Counted from the stretch's first letter, positions 7,372-15,080 are shown. The stretch: 21,570 nucleotides of DNA from Nitriliruptorales bacterium (GCA_007126835.1 SLAO01000080.1:1-21570), one strand, 5' to 3'. Made by a program: numbers and translations. The notes: generated from the letters alone by a model not told the origin.

Positions 7372-8136
7372 GTGACCGACGCGCACACCCGCCTGGCGCA
7401 GGCGCCCACGGCGACCGCCGCCGACGTGGCCAGCGACCGGCTGCCGGCACACGTGGGGATCATCATGGACGGCAACGGTCGCTGGGCAGCCGAGCGCGGC
7501 GAGCCCCGGCGGGTCGGCCACGCCGCCGGGGAGCAGGCGCTGTTCGATGCCGTCGAAGGCGCGCTCGAGCTCGGGCTGGACCACCTGACCGTGTGGGCGT
7601 TTTCGACCGACAACTGGAAGCGCCCGCCCGACGAGGTCCGGTGGCTCATGTGGTTCAACCGGGACCTGCTGCGCCGCCGGCTCGACGAGCTCGACGAGCG
7701 GCGCGTACGGGTCCGGTTCGTGGGGCGACGCGCGCGGCCCGTGCCCAAGCGCGTGCTCGACGAGATGGACGAGGCCGAATCGCGCACTGCTCACCACCGC
7801 CGCTTGACGCTGCAGATTGCGTTCAACTACGGCGGGCGCACGGAGCTCGTCGACGTGGCGCGGCGCATCGGCGATGACGTCGCGGCGGGACGGCTGACGC
7901 CGGAGGGGATCACCGAGCGCTCCATCGCCGCCCGGCTGTACCAGCCCGACGCCCCCGAGGTCGAGCTGGTGATCCGCACCTCCGGCGAGCAGCGGCTGTC
8001 GAACTTCCTGCTGTGGGAGGCGGCGTACGCCGAGCTGGTGTTCACCCCGGTGCTGTGGCCCGACTTCCGTCGCGAGCACCTGTTCGCGGCCGTGGCCGAG
8101 TTCGGGGGTCGCGAGCGCCGCTTCGGCAAGGTGTAG
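7372..8136 (+). CDS. uppS: Isoprenyl transferase / undecaprenyl diphosphate synthase (cis-prenyltransferase)
   Basis: A cis-prenyltransferase that condenses isopentenyl diphosphate units onto an allylic primer, making the polyprenyl diphosphate lipid carrier for peptidoglycan and other envelope polymers. It has 254 residues. Motif HVGIIMDGNGRWA (27-39) carries the catalytic D33, and the RTSGEQRLSNFLLWEAAYAEL region (201-221) carries the C-terminal substrate-binding residues. The product chain length cannot be told from sequence; actinobacteria often have more than one such enzyme. The start is GTG 7372, with AGAAGGG at 7358-7364 seven nucleotides upstream. About 25 residues precede the conserved domain, which is normal. 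It follows recO by 40 bp, probably in the same transcript. Confidence 0.94.
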   Translation: MTDAHTRLAQAPTATAADVASDRLPAHVGIIMDGNGRWAAERGEPRRVGHAAGEQALFDAVEGALELGLDHLTVWAFSTDNWKRPPDEVRWLMWFNRDLLRRRLDELDERRVRVRFVGRRARPVPKRVLDEMDEAESRTAHHRRLTLQIAFNYGGRTELVDVARRIGDDVAAGRLTPEGITERSIAARLYQPDAPEVELVIRTSGEQRLSNFLLWEAAYAELVFTPVLWPDFRREHLFAAVAEFGGRERRFGKV

Positions 8137-8169
8137 ATCCGGCGGGCCGTGGCACCCGGCAGCCGACCT

Positions 8170-9657
8170 CTAGTCGAACGGGGAGACTCGCTCGCGGACC
8201 GGCTGCACGGTCAGCAGCTGGTCCACCGGGGCGTAGTCGTCGGTCAGGACCGGGGCGTCGCCGACCCAGTCGGCCAAGTCCTCCCCGACCGTGGCTTCCC
8301 ATGCGACGTCGCGCTCGCGGGCACCGTCGAGGATGCCGTCGAAGTCCAGCGGTCGGTCAGCGGCGGCGAGCACGTAGTTGCCGCCCACCTCGCCCGCCAG
8401 CCGCTCGGCCGGCGCCAGCACCGCCACGTGGTCGAAGACCGCGGCCAGCGTGGCGGCGTGCGCCCGGGCGAAGTCCAGGGGGGGATGGTCGATCATGTTG
8501 AGCGCGTACACGCCGCCGGGATCCATCGCCGCCCGCACGTCGGCGAGGAACTCGACGGTGGTCAGGTGCCAGGGCACCGCCAACCCGCCGAACGCGTCGC
8601 CGATCACGGCGGCGTGGGCGTCGCCGGCGCGCTCGGCGACCTCCAGGCGAGCGTCCTCCACGACCACCGTCACCTGCTCGGGGTCGGGGTCGAACCCGAG
8701 CTCGTCGCGGGCGAGGTCCACCAGCGCCGGATCGACCTCGACGACGACGTGGGTCGAATCCGGGCGGGTGGCGGCTAGGTGGCGGGGCAGCGTGAACCCG
8801 CCGCCGCCGAGATGCAGCACGTCGGCGTCGTCTGGCGACTCGGTGGCGAGGAGCTCGTCGAGCACGACGGTGTAGGCGAACTCGAGGTGGGTCGGGTCGT
8901 CGAGGTCGACGTACGAGTGTTGCAGCGCGTCGAGCACGAGTGTGCGCCCGCTGTCGCGCTCGGGGTCGGCGACAAGCTGGGCGCAGTAGTACGCGCTCTC
9001 GAGCTCGCAGGGCACCGGCGCGACCGCGCCCAGCGTCGCCGCCGCCAGCGCGGCCACCAGCGCCGGGACCGGCACCCGTCGCGCGCCGAAGGCCCACCAG
9101 GCCACGGCGCCTCCGCCAACGAGCGCGGCGCCGATGCCCAGCACGATCGGTCGAGTGGGAAACGCCGCGATCAGCACGAACCCCGTCGCGAACGTCCCAA
9201 CGATCGCGCCCGCGGTCCCCAACGCCGACAGTCGCCCGACGACCCGCCCGGTCTCGTCGAGGCTGGCCAGCTGGATCTTGATCACCGTGGGCGTGACCGC
9301 CGACAGGACCGCCGCCGGCGCGAAGAACCCCACGAAAGACAGGAACACGATCGCTGCGACGTCCCGACCGGCCAGCGCCGGCCCGAACAGGGCCACGATC
9401 GGCAGCACCAGCAGCGCCAGGATCCCGCCCAGCACGATCGTGGGCCCCAGCAGCAACCGGGGCTCGTACCGATCGGCGAGCTTGCCGCCCAGCCACGTGC
9501 CCACGGCGATGCCGGCCAGCACCGTGCCGATGATCCCCGTGTAGGTCTGCAGCGTGTCGCCCACGTAGGGCGCGAGGATCCGGCCGGCCAGGATCTCGAG
9601 GACGAGGACGGCGGCGGACGTGGCGAAGACGAGCAGTCCCGCAAGCAGCGACGGCAT
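8170..9657 (-). CDS. Membrane-anchored spermidine synthase-like protein (fused MFS/SpeE type)
   Basis: A 495-residue two-part protein. Residues 1-215 are hydrophobic with about seven membrane segments, including EILAGRILAPYVG (21-33) and GTWLGGKLADRYEP (53-66), typical of the transporter-like half of fused MFS/spermidine synthase proteins. Residues about 225-490 are a class I methyltransferase-like SpeE domain with HSYVDLDDP (247-255), LHLGGGGFTLPRHL (281-294) and VEVDPALVDLA (307-317). True SpeE has GGGDGG at the third motif; here it is GGGGFT, so polyamine synthesis is doubtful. I choose ATG 9655-9657, where the hydrophobic part begins. GATACT at 9665-9670 (minus strand) lies seven bases before it, suggesting a leaderless start. 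It is convergent with uppS, with a 33 bp gap. Confidence 0.82.
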   Translation of the reverse strand: MPSLLAGLLVFATSAAVLVLEILAGRILAPYVGDTLQTYTGIIGTVLAGIAVGTWLGGKLADRYEPRLLLGPTIVLGGILALLVLPIVALFGPALAGRDVAAIVFLSFVGFFAPAAVLSAVTPTVIKIQLASLDETGRVVGRLSALGTAGAIVGTFATGFVLIAAFPTRPIVLGIGAALVGGGAVAWWAFGARRVPVPALVAALAAATLGAVAPVPCELESAYYCAQLVADPERDSGRTLVLDALQHSYVDLDDPTHLEFAYTVVLDELLATESPDDADVLHLGGGGFTLPRHLAATRPDSTHVVVEVDPALVDLARDELGFDPDPEQVTVVVEDARLEVAERAGDAHAAVIGDAFGGLAVPWHLTTVEFLADVRAAMDPGGVYALNMIDHPPLDFARAHAATLAAVFDHVAVLAPAERLAGEVGGNYVLAAADRPLDFDGILDGARERDVAWEATVGEDLADWVGDAPVLTDDYAPVDQLLTVQPVRERVSPFD

Positions 9658-9974
9658 GGGCGCCAGTATCGTCGCGCGCCGAGGTGTGGGCACGGCGGGC
9701 CGCGGGGCGGCCGCGGTGTGGGCACGCAGGGCCGCGGGGCGTCCGCGGTTTGGGTCGGCGAGTTCGCGGTGCCGGCTGCGGACGATGGAGCGCCACGTGA
9801 CCCCGGCAACGCCGATCGTTCCCGGCACCGGTTGTGTGGGGCAGGTGCTCGACCGGGCGTGCTGTGCGAGGCTGGGGGCTGTTGCCACACCCAGCGCCCC
9901 GGGGCCGGGTGGTGGCGCACGACCCGGCCGACCCGGACCCGCGACGACGATCCGGTGGGCCGCAAGGAGGAATG
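9658..9974. promoter_or_regulatory. Divergent intergenic region between the SpeE-like gene and deoC
   Basis: This 317 bp space must hold promoters for both flanking genes. Next to the SpeE-like start there is a 32 bp direct repeat (9683-9714 and 9715-9746) and a partial third copy. Near deoC an inverted repeat pairs GCCACACCC (9884-9892) with GGGTGGTGGC (9907-9916) around a self-complementary GCCCCGGGGC. This would be a strong hairpin ending about 58 nt before the deoC ATG. The ribosome site AAGGAGG at 9964-9970 precedes ATG 9975. No clear -35/-10 pair for deoC is seen. Confidence 0.5.
9683..9746. repeat. 32 bp tandem direct repeat, two copies plus a partial third
   Basis: Unit 1 (9683-9714) and unit 2 (9715-9746) both begin GGTGTGGGCACG and differ at three positions. 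A diverged third start, GGTTTGGGTCGG, follows at 9747. The repeats are GC-rich and lie 26 bp upstream of the SpeE-like start codon, just behind its proposed -10 box. They could bind a regulator or be replication slippage. Confidence 0.75.
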
Positions 9975-10970
9975 ATGGGTGACGCGAGCAAGAGCGTGGC
10001 CGGAAGCGCGGCGGGCACCCTCACCGGCGCGGTCTCCGCCCACTTGGTGGAGGACCTGTCGTCCGACGCGGCCCTGCGGGCGTTCCTCGGCGGACTGCCC
10101 GGCGTCGACGAGGTCGGCGCGGCCGGCCGTGCCGCGCAGCTCGCCACGCGCTCGATCAAGCGCGAATCGAAGCTGTGGGCGCTCGACGCCGCCATCCGCA
10201 TGACCGACCTCACGTCGCTGGAGGGGGCGGACACGCCCGGGCGCATCCGCCAGCTGGCCGCCAAGGCGGTGCGGCCCGACCCCTCCGACGCTGACGTGCC
10301 GTCGGACGCGGAGGTGTGCGTCTACCCCGACATGCTGCCTCACGCCGCACCCGTGGTCGCCGGCAGCAGCGTGGCGCTGGCGTCGGTGGCGACCGCGTTC
10401 CCGTCGGGGCGCGCCTCGCTGGAGGTCAAGCTCGCCGACGTGCGTGACGCGATCTCCGCCGGTGCCGACGAGGTCGACATGGTCATCGACCGCGGCGCGT
10501 TCCTGTCGGGGCGCTACGCCCAGGTCGCCGAGGAGATCGCCGCGGTCAAGAAGGCCACCGGCTCGGCGCACCTCAAGGTCATCCTCGAAACCGGCGAGCT
10601 GCAGACCCTCGACAACGTCCGGCGTGCCTCATGGCTGGCGATCGCCTCCGGTGCCGATGTGATCAAGACCTCCACCGGCAAGGTCTCGCCCGCGGCGACG
10701 CCGTCGACAGTCCTCGTGATGCTCCAGGCGGTCCGTGACGTGGCGCGCGCCACCGGCAAGGTGGTCGGGGTCAAGGCCGCCGGCGGGATCCGCACCGCCA
10801 AGGACGCCGTGCGCTACCTCGTGCTCGTCCACGAGGTCGCCGGGGTGGAGTGGCTGACCCCCGAGCGCTTCCGCTTCGGCGCATCGACCTTGCTCAACGA
10901 CTTGCTGATGCAGCGCACGAAGCAGCTCACCGGCCGGTACCACGGCCGCGACTACGTCACCTTGGACTGA
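9975..10970 (+). CDS. deoC: Deoxyribose-phosphate aldolase (DERA)
   Basis: DeoC cleaves 2-deoxyribose 5-phosphate to glyceraldehyde 3-phosphate and acetaldehyde in deoxynucleoside breakdown. This 331-residue form is of the long type, with about 85-100 residues before the barrel, as in eukaryotic DERA and some actinobacteria. Catalytic residues are visible: Schiff-base K231 in IKTSTGK, the second lysine K267 in VGVKAAGGIRT, and the acid D168 in DEVDMVI. I choose the second of two adjacent ATGs (9975), because AAGGAGG at 9964-9970 is only one base from ATG 9972. The next gene starts 5 bp after the stop. Following aldehyde dehydrogenases probably oxidise the acetaldehyde product. Confidence 0.93.
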   Translation: MGDASKSVAGSAAGTLTGAVSAHLVEDLSSDAALRAFLGGLPGVDEVGAAGRAAQLATRSIKRESKLWALDAAIRMTDLTSLEGADTPGRIRQLAAKAVRPDPSDADVPSDAEVCVYPDMLPHAAPVVAGSSVALASVATAFPSGRASLEVKLADVRDAISAGADEVDMVIDRGAFLSGRYAQVAEEIAAVKKATGSAHLKVILETGELQTLDNVRRASWLAIASGADVIKTSTGKVSPAATPSTVLVMLQAVRDVARATGKVVGVKAAGGIRTAKDAVRYLVLVHEVAGVEWLTPERFRFGASTLLNDLLMQRTKQLTGRYHGRDYVTLD

Positions 10971-10975
10971 TTGCG

Positions 10976-12439
10976 ATGACTGAGCTCGACCACCCCGCCG
11001 AGTGGACGTACGCGCCCGCCCCGGAGTCGCGCGACATCGCCCGGCTGCGCTCCAGCTACGGGCTGTTCATCGGCGGCGAGTTCGTCGACGCCGCCGACGG
11101 CGCGACGATGAAGACGATCAACCCGGCCACCGAGGAGGTCCTCGCCGAGGTGGCCGTGGCCGGCGCCGCTGACGTCGACGCCGCGGTCGCCGCCGCGCGC
11201 AAGGCCGCCGGAGGACCGTGGCGCAGCATGTCGGGGGCGCAGCGCGCGAAGTACCTGTTCCGCGTCGCGCGCGTCCTCGCCGAGCGCTCGCGGGAGCTGT
11301 CGGTCCTCGAGACGCTCGACAACGGCAAGCCGATCCGCGAGAGCCGCGACAGCGACATCCCCGCGGTGGTCGCGTGGTTCTTCCACTACGCCGGGTGGGC
11401 CGACAAGCTCGAGTACGCCGGCTACGGCCCGTCACCGCAGCCGGTCGGCGTCGCCGGCCAGGTGATCCCGTGGAACTTCCCGCTGCTGATGGCGGCCTGG
11501 AAGCTCGCGCCGGCGCTGGCGACGGGCAACACCGTGGTGCTCAAGCCCGCCGAGACCACCCCGCTCACCGCGATGGTCCTTGCCGAGATCTTCGCCGAAG
11601 CCGACCTGCCGCCCGGCGTGGTCAACATCGTCACCGGGGCGGGGGAGACCGGGCGTCACCTCGTCGCCCACCCGGGCGTGGACAAGGTCGCGTTCACCGG
11701 CTCCACCGAGGTGGGCAAGGAGATCCAGCGCCGCGTGGCCGGCACGGGCAAGCGGGTCACCCTCGAGCTTGGCGGCAAGGCCGCCAACGTCGTGTTCGAG
11801 GACGCCGCGATCGACCAGGCCGTCGAGGGCATCGTCAACGGCATCTTCTTCAACCAGGGCCATGTGTGCTGCGCAGGCTCTCGCCTGCTGGTGCAGGAAT
11901 CGGTCGCCGACGCGGTCCTCGACCGGCTCAAGGAGCGCCTGGCGACGCTGCGGTTGGGCGACCCGCTCGACAAGAACACCGACATCGGGGCGATCAACTC
12001 CGCTGAGCAGCTTCAGCGCATCCGCGAGCTGTCCGACGTCGGTGACGCCGAGGGCGCGGAGCGCTGGCAGGTCGACTGCGACCTGCCGACGCAGGGCTAT
12101 TGGTTCCCCCCGACGCTGTTCACCGGCGTGAGCCAGTCCCACCGCATCGCCCGCGAGGAGATCTTCGGTCCCGTTCTGTCGGTGCTGACCTTCCGCACCC
12201 CTAACGAAGCGGTTGAAAAGGCCAACAACTCTCCCTACGGGCTGTCGGCCGGCGTGTGGACCGAGAAGGGCTCGCGGATCCTGTGGATGGCCGAGCAGCT
12301 GCGCGCCGGTGTGGTGTGGGCCAACACGTTCAACCGCTTCGACCCCTCCAGCCCGTTCGGGGGCTACAAGGAGTCGGGTTTCGGGCGCGAGGGCGGCCGG
12401 CACGGGCTCGAGCCGTACCTGGAGGTCGACGATGGCTGA
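10976..12439 (+). CDS. Aldehyde dehydrogenase (NAD(P)-dependent, full length catalytic subunit)
   Basis: A 487-residue class I/II-like aldehyde dehydrogenase that oxidises an aldehyde to the acid. The cofactor site contains GQVIPWNFPLLMAAWKLAP (161-179), VLKPAE (188-193) and FTGSTEVGK (240-248). General base E264 lies in LELGGK, and the catalytic cysteine is C298 in GHVCCAG. The C-terminal EEIFGPV and FGGYKESGFGRE are normal. The ATG lies 5 bp after deoC without a clear ribosome site, so translational coupling is likely. The 3' end overlaps the truncated dehydrogenase by 8 bp. In this context acetaldehyde released by DeoC is the probable substrate (inferred). Together with the next gene it resembles the two halves of an ALDH16 protein. 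Confidence 0.93.
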   Translation: MTELDHPAEWTYAPAPESRDIARLRSSYGLFIGGEFVDAADGATMKTINPATEEVLAEVAVAGAADVDAAVAAARKAAGGPWRSMSGAQRAKYLFRVARVLAERSRELSVLETLDNGKPIRESRDSDIPAVVAWFFHYAGWADKLEYAGYGPSPQPVGVAGQVIPWNFPLLMAAWKLAPALATGNTVVLKPAETTPLTAMVLAEIFAEADLPPGVVNIVTGAGETGRHLVAHPGVDKVAFTGSTEVGKEIQRRVAGTGKRVTLELGGKAANVVFEDAAIDQAVEGIVNGIFFNQGHVCCAGSRLLVQESVADAVLDRLKERLATLRLGDPLDKNTDIGAINSAEQLQRIRELSDVGDAEGAERWQVDCDLPTQGYWFPPTLFTGVSQSHRIAREEIFGPVLSVLTFRTPNEAVEKANNSPYGLSAGVWTEKGSRILWMAEQLRAGVVWANTFNRFDPSSPFGGYKESGFGREGGRHGLEPYLEVDDG

Positions 12440-13310
12440 CGACACCCGCGTGGCGGTCCGCCGCACCGCCAAGCTGTTCGTGGGCGGGGCGTTTCCCCGG
12501 TCGGAGTCGGGGCGCAGCTACCCCGTGCACGCCTCCAACGGGGACCTGCTGGCACACGTCTCCCAGGCGTCGCGCAAGGACGCCCGCGACGCGGTGGTCG
12601 CCGCGCGAGGTGCGTGGTCGGGCTGGGCGGCGCGCACCCCCTACAACCGTGGGCAGGTGCTCTACCGCGTCGCCGAGCTGATGGAAGGCCGGCGCGACCA
12701 GTTCGTCGAGGAGGTCCGCGCCGCCGAGGGAGGCCGCAAGCGCCAGCACTCTGAGCAGGTTGACGCCGCCATCGACCGGTGGGTGTGGTACGCCGGCTGG
12801 GCCGACAAGCTCGCCCAGGTCGACGGCGCCCAGAACCCCGTCGCCGGGCCGTACTTCAACTTCAGCCTGCCCGAGCCCACCGGCGTGGTCGCGGTGATCG
12901 CACCTCAGCAGTCCAGCTTGCTGGGGCTCGTCAGCGTCCTCGCGCCGGTCATCGTGACCGGCAACACCGCCGTGGTGCTGGCCAGCGCCGAGCGCCCGCT
13001 GCCGTCGATCAGCCTCACCGAGGTGCTGGCCACCAGCGACGTCCCGGCTGGGGTGATCAACCTGCTGACCGGCTACCCCTCGGAGATCGCCCCGGTTCTG
13101 GCGGCGCACATGGAAGTCGCCGCCATCGACCTGTCGGGTGTGGCCGGCACCGACGTCGACGCGGGCGAGCTGGCCGTCGCCGCGGCGGAGAACGTCAAGC
13201 GCGTGCGGATGCCCGCAGAGCGCGAGCCCGACTGGAGCCGCGCCCCGACGCCGCGGGCGATGCTGCGCTTCACCGAGACCAAGACCGTCTGGCACCCGAT
13301 CGGGCGCTGA
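12432..13310 (+). CDS. Truncated aldehyde dehydrogenase-like protein without catalytic domain (ALDH16 C-terminal-like)
   Basis: A 292-residue protein homologous only to the first part of aldehyde dehydrogenases. It has a Rossmann-type region with EPTGVVAVIAPQQSSLLGLVSV, TGNTAVVLASAERPLP and TSDVPAGVINLLTG, then stops before the catalytic cysteine domain. The lysine and glutamate of the usual KPAE motif are changed to ASAE. This matches the non-catalytic C-terminal pseudo-ALDH domain of two-domain ALDH16 proteins (about 800 residues), rather than a random truncation. Start ATG 12432 has GGAGG at 12421-12425 five bases upstream, and overlaps the previous stop by 8 bp. It probably acts as a structural partner of the catalytic subunit. 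The 3' end (from 13265) takes part in a local duplication that continues downstream. Confidence 0.85.
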   Translation: MADDTRVAVRRTAKLFVGGAFPRSESGRSYPVHASNGDLLAHVSQASRKDARDAVVAARGAWSGWAARTPYNRGQVLYRVAELMEGRRDQFVEEVRAAEGGRKRQHSEQVDAAIDRWVWYAGWADKLAQVDGAQNPVAGPYFNFSLPEPTGVVAVIAPQQSSLLGLVSVLAPVIVTGNTAVVLASAERPLPSISLTEVLATSDVPAGVINLLTGYPSEIAPVLAAHMEVAAIDLSGVAGTDVDAGELAVAAAENVKRVRMPAEREPDWSRAPTPRAMLRFTETKTVWHPIGR

Positions 13311-13412
13311 CCCGGCACGCCGGCGCTTTCACCGAGACCCCTGGCGCCGGTCTGGCGCTGGTCGGGCGCTGACCCTGGCGCCGGTGTGGCGCTGACCCGG
13401 CACGCCGGCGCT
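13265..13412. repeat. Nested duplications at the 3' end of the truncated ALDH gene and in the glyS upstream space
   Basis: Segments from the end of the gene recur downstream. GCGCTTCACCGAGACC (13265-13280) reappears as GCGCTTTCACCGAGACC (from 13322). CGGGCGCTGACC (13301-13312, spanning the stop codon) reappears at 13363-13374. A 24 bp segment beginning GCGCTGACCCGGCACG is present exactly at 13304-13327 and 13389-13412. CCTGGCGCCGGT occurs near 13339 and 13374. The stop codon of the gene lies inside a repeat unit, so slippage could move the C-terminus. Confidence 0.75.
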
Positions 13413-13417
13413 ACGCT
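13412..13417 (+). promoter_or_regulatory. Possible -10 box for glyS
   Basis: TACGCT at 13412-13417 fits the TANNNT form used elsewhere in the window and directly follows the repeat block. It would give a leader of about 43 nt before GTG 13467, which has its own AGGAG ribosome site. No -35 is recognisable. Confidence 0.35.
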
Positions 13418-13466
13418 TCGGGGCTGACCCGCGCCGCCAGCCGGGCCACCCACAACAGGAGCCGAC

Positions 13467-14942
13467 GTGACGACCGAGCGCACCACCCCCGAGCAGGCCA
13501 GCGACCTGGGCGACGCCCACCCCGCCGAGCTGCCGCCCGACCTCGACGTGACCTACACCGAGGTCGCCGAGGACGCCGACGACAGCGTCAGCGATCACCA
13601 CACCTCGATGGAGACCATCGTCGAGCTGTGCAAGCGCCGCGGGCTGATCTTCCAGTCCTCGGAGATCTACGGAGGGCTGCGCGGCGCGTGGGACTTCGGT
13701 CCGCTGGGCGCGGCGCTCAAGGACAACGTCAAGGCTGCGTGGAAGCGCGACATGCTCCAGCTGCGCGGCGACGTGGTGCAGCTCGACGCGTCGATCTTGA
13801 TGCACCCCCGGGTGTGGGAGGCCTCCGGCCATGTCGAGGGCTTCACCGACCCCCTCGTGGAGTGCCGCACCTGCAACGCGCGGTTCCGGGAGGACCTGGT
13901 CACCCAGGGCGACGCGAGCACGTACGAGTGCCCCCGCAGCGACTACTCGCTGTGCGACTTCGGGGCGGCCAAGCAGTTCAACTTGATGTTCCAGACCCAC
14001 GTGGGCCCCACCCAGGAGTCGGGCTCGGAGGTGTGGATGCGCCCCGAGACCGCCCAGGCGATGTTCGTCGACTTCGCCCACGTGCAGCTGACGAGCCGCC
14101 AGAAGATCCCGTTCGGCATCGCGCAGGTCGGCAAGTCGTTCCGCAACGAGATCACGCCGCGCAACTTCATCTTCCGCGTCCGCGAGTTCGAGCAGATGGA
14201 GATGGAGTACTTCGTGCGGCCGGGCACAGACGAGGCTTGGCACGACTACTGGATCAAGGCCCGCTGGGACTGGTACATCCGCCACGGGATGCGCCCCGAC
14301 CACCTGCGGATCCGTCCGCACGCCGCTGACGAGCTCAGCCACTACGCCAAGCGGACCGTCGACGTGGAGTACCGGTTCCCGTTCGCCTGGTCCGAGCTGG
14401 AGGGCATCGCCAACCGCACCGATTTCGACTTGTCGCGTCACTCGGAGTTCAGCGGGCGTGACTTGTCGTACTACGACGGCACGCGCGACGAGCGCTACAT
14501 CCCTTACGTGGTGGAGCCCGCCGCCGGCGTGGACCGGTCCGCGCTGGCATTCCTCGTTGACGCCTACCGCGACGAGGAGGCCCCGACGGCCAAGGGCGGC
14601 ACCGAGCGCCGGGTGCGCTTGGCGCTGCACCACACGCTCGCGCCGGTGAAGGCAGCGGTGCTGCCGCTGTCACGCAACGACAAGCTCGTGCCCACCGCGC
14701 AGGAGGTGGCCGACATCCTGCGCCCACACTGGATGATCCAGTACGACGACGCAGGCTCGATCGGCAAGCGCTACCGGCGCCAGGACGAGGTCGGCACGCC
14801 GTTCTGCGTCACGGTGGACTTCGAGACGGTCGAGGACGACCGCGCCGTGACGGTGCGCGACCGCGACTCGATGCACCAGGACCGGGTATCGATCGACCGC
14901 CTGCAGGGCTACCTCGCCGAACGGCTGCACCTGGAGGCCTGA
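13467..14942 (+). CDS. glyS: Glycyl-tRNA synthetase (class II, dimeric type)
   Basis: This enzyme charges tRNA-Gly with glycine. It is the single-chain alpha2 (eukaryote-like) form, 491 residues. The catalytic core begins at METIVELCKRRGLIFQSSEIYGG (48-70). Class II motif 2 covers FRNEITPRNFIFRVREFEQ (225-243), and the anticodon domain runs from about 380 to the end. The zinc-like insertion has C133-x2-C136 but the second half is C155-x7-C163, unlike the usual C-x2-C. The start is GTG 13467, with AGGAG at 13457-13461. This gives an acidic N-terminal extension of 47 residues before the normal core; ATG 13608 is the alternative but lacks support. It is often found near uppS/recO and dnaG in actinobacteria. 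The symbol glyQS is also used. Confidence 0.95.
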   Translation: MTTERTTPEQASDLGDAHPAELPPDLDVTYTEVAEDADDSVSDHHTSMETIVELCKRRGLIFQSSEIYGGLRGAWDFGPLGAALKDNVKAAWKRDMLQLRGDVVQLDASILMHPRVWEASGHVEGFTDPLVECRTCNARFREDLVTQGDASTYECPRSDYSLCDFGAAKQFNLMFQTHVGPTQESGSEVWMRPETAQAMFVDFAHVQLTSRQKIPFGIAQVGKSFRNEITPRNFIFRVREFEQMEMEYFVRPGTDEAWHDYWIKARWDWYIRHGMRPDHLRIRPHAADELSHYAKRTVDVEYRFPFAWSELEGIANRTDFDLSRHSEFSGRDLSYYDGTRDERYIPYVVEPAAGVDRSALAFLVDAYRDEEAPTAKGGTERRVRLALHHTLAPVKAAVLPLSRNDKLVPTAQEVADILRPHWMIQYDDAGSIGKRYRRQDEVGTPFCVTVDFETVEDDRAVTVRDRDSMHQDRVSIDRLQGYLAERLHLEA

Positions 14943-15060
14943 CCGGGGCGGGCGGGGCTCACTGCCGGCGCTCGACCGGTGTGCAGGCGTCGGCCGTTGG
15001 CCGGGGTGGGCGGGGCTCACTGCCGGCGCTCGACCGGTGTGCAGGCGTCGGCCGTTGGCC
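14943..15060. repeat. Two-copy 58 bp tandem repeat between convergent genes
   Basis: Copies at 14943-15000 and 15001-15058 differ at one base (C at 14949, T at 15007), and identity continues two bases further. The repeat starts right after the glyS stop and fills 118 of the 138 bp before the stop of the convergent small membrane protein. Each copy can fold: GCCGGCG (14964-14970) pairs with CGTCGGC (14988-14994). CGGCCGTTGGCCG at the junction (14991-15003) is another hairpin. It may serve as a bidirectional terminator, though there is no T-run. Confidence 0.85.
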
Positions 15061-15080
15061 TGGCGGGTCGCGCGCGGCCC

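Noticed and set aside
12432..13310. Truncated ALDH as a pseudogene
   Set aside because: It has a good ribosome site, an intact frame, normal codon use and ALDH16-like motifs, and no remnant of the catalytic domain follows its stop.
14943..15060. CRISPR-like repeats after glyS
   Set aside because: There are only two directly abutting 58 bp units without variable spacers and no cas genes nearby.
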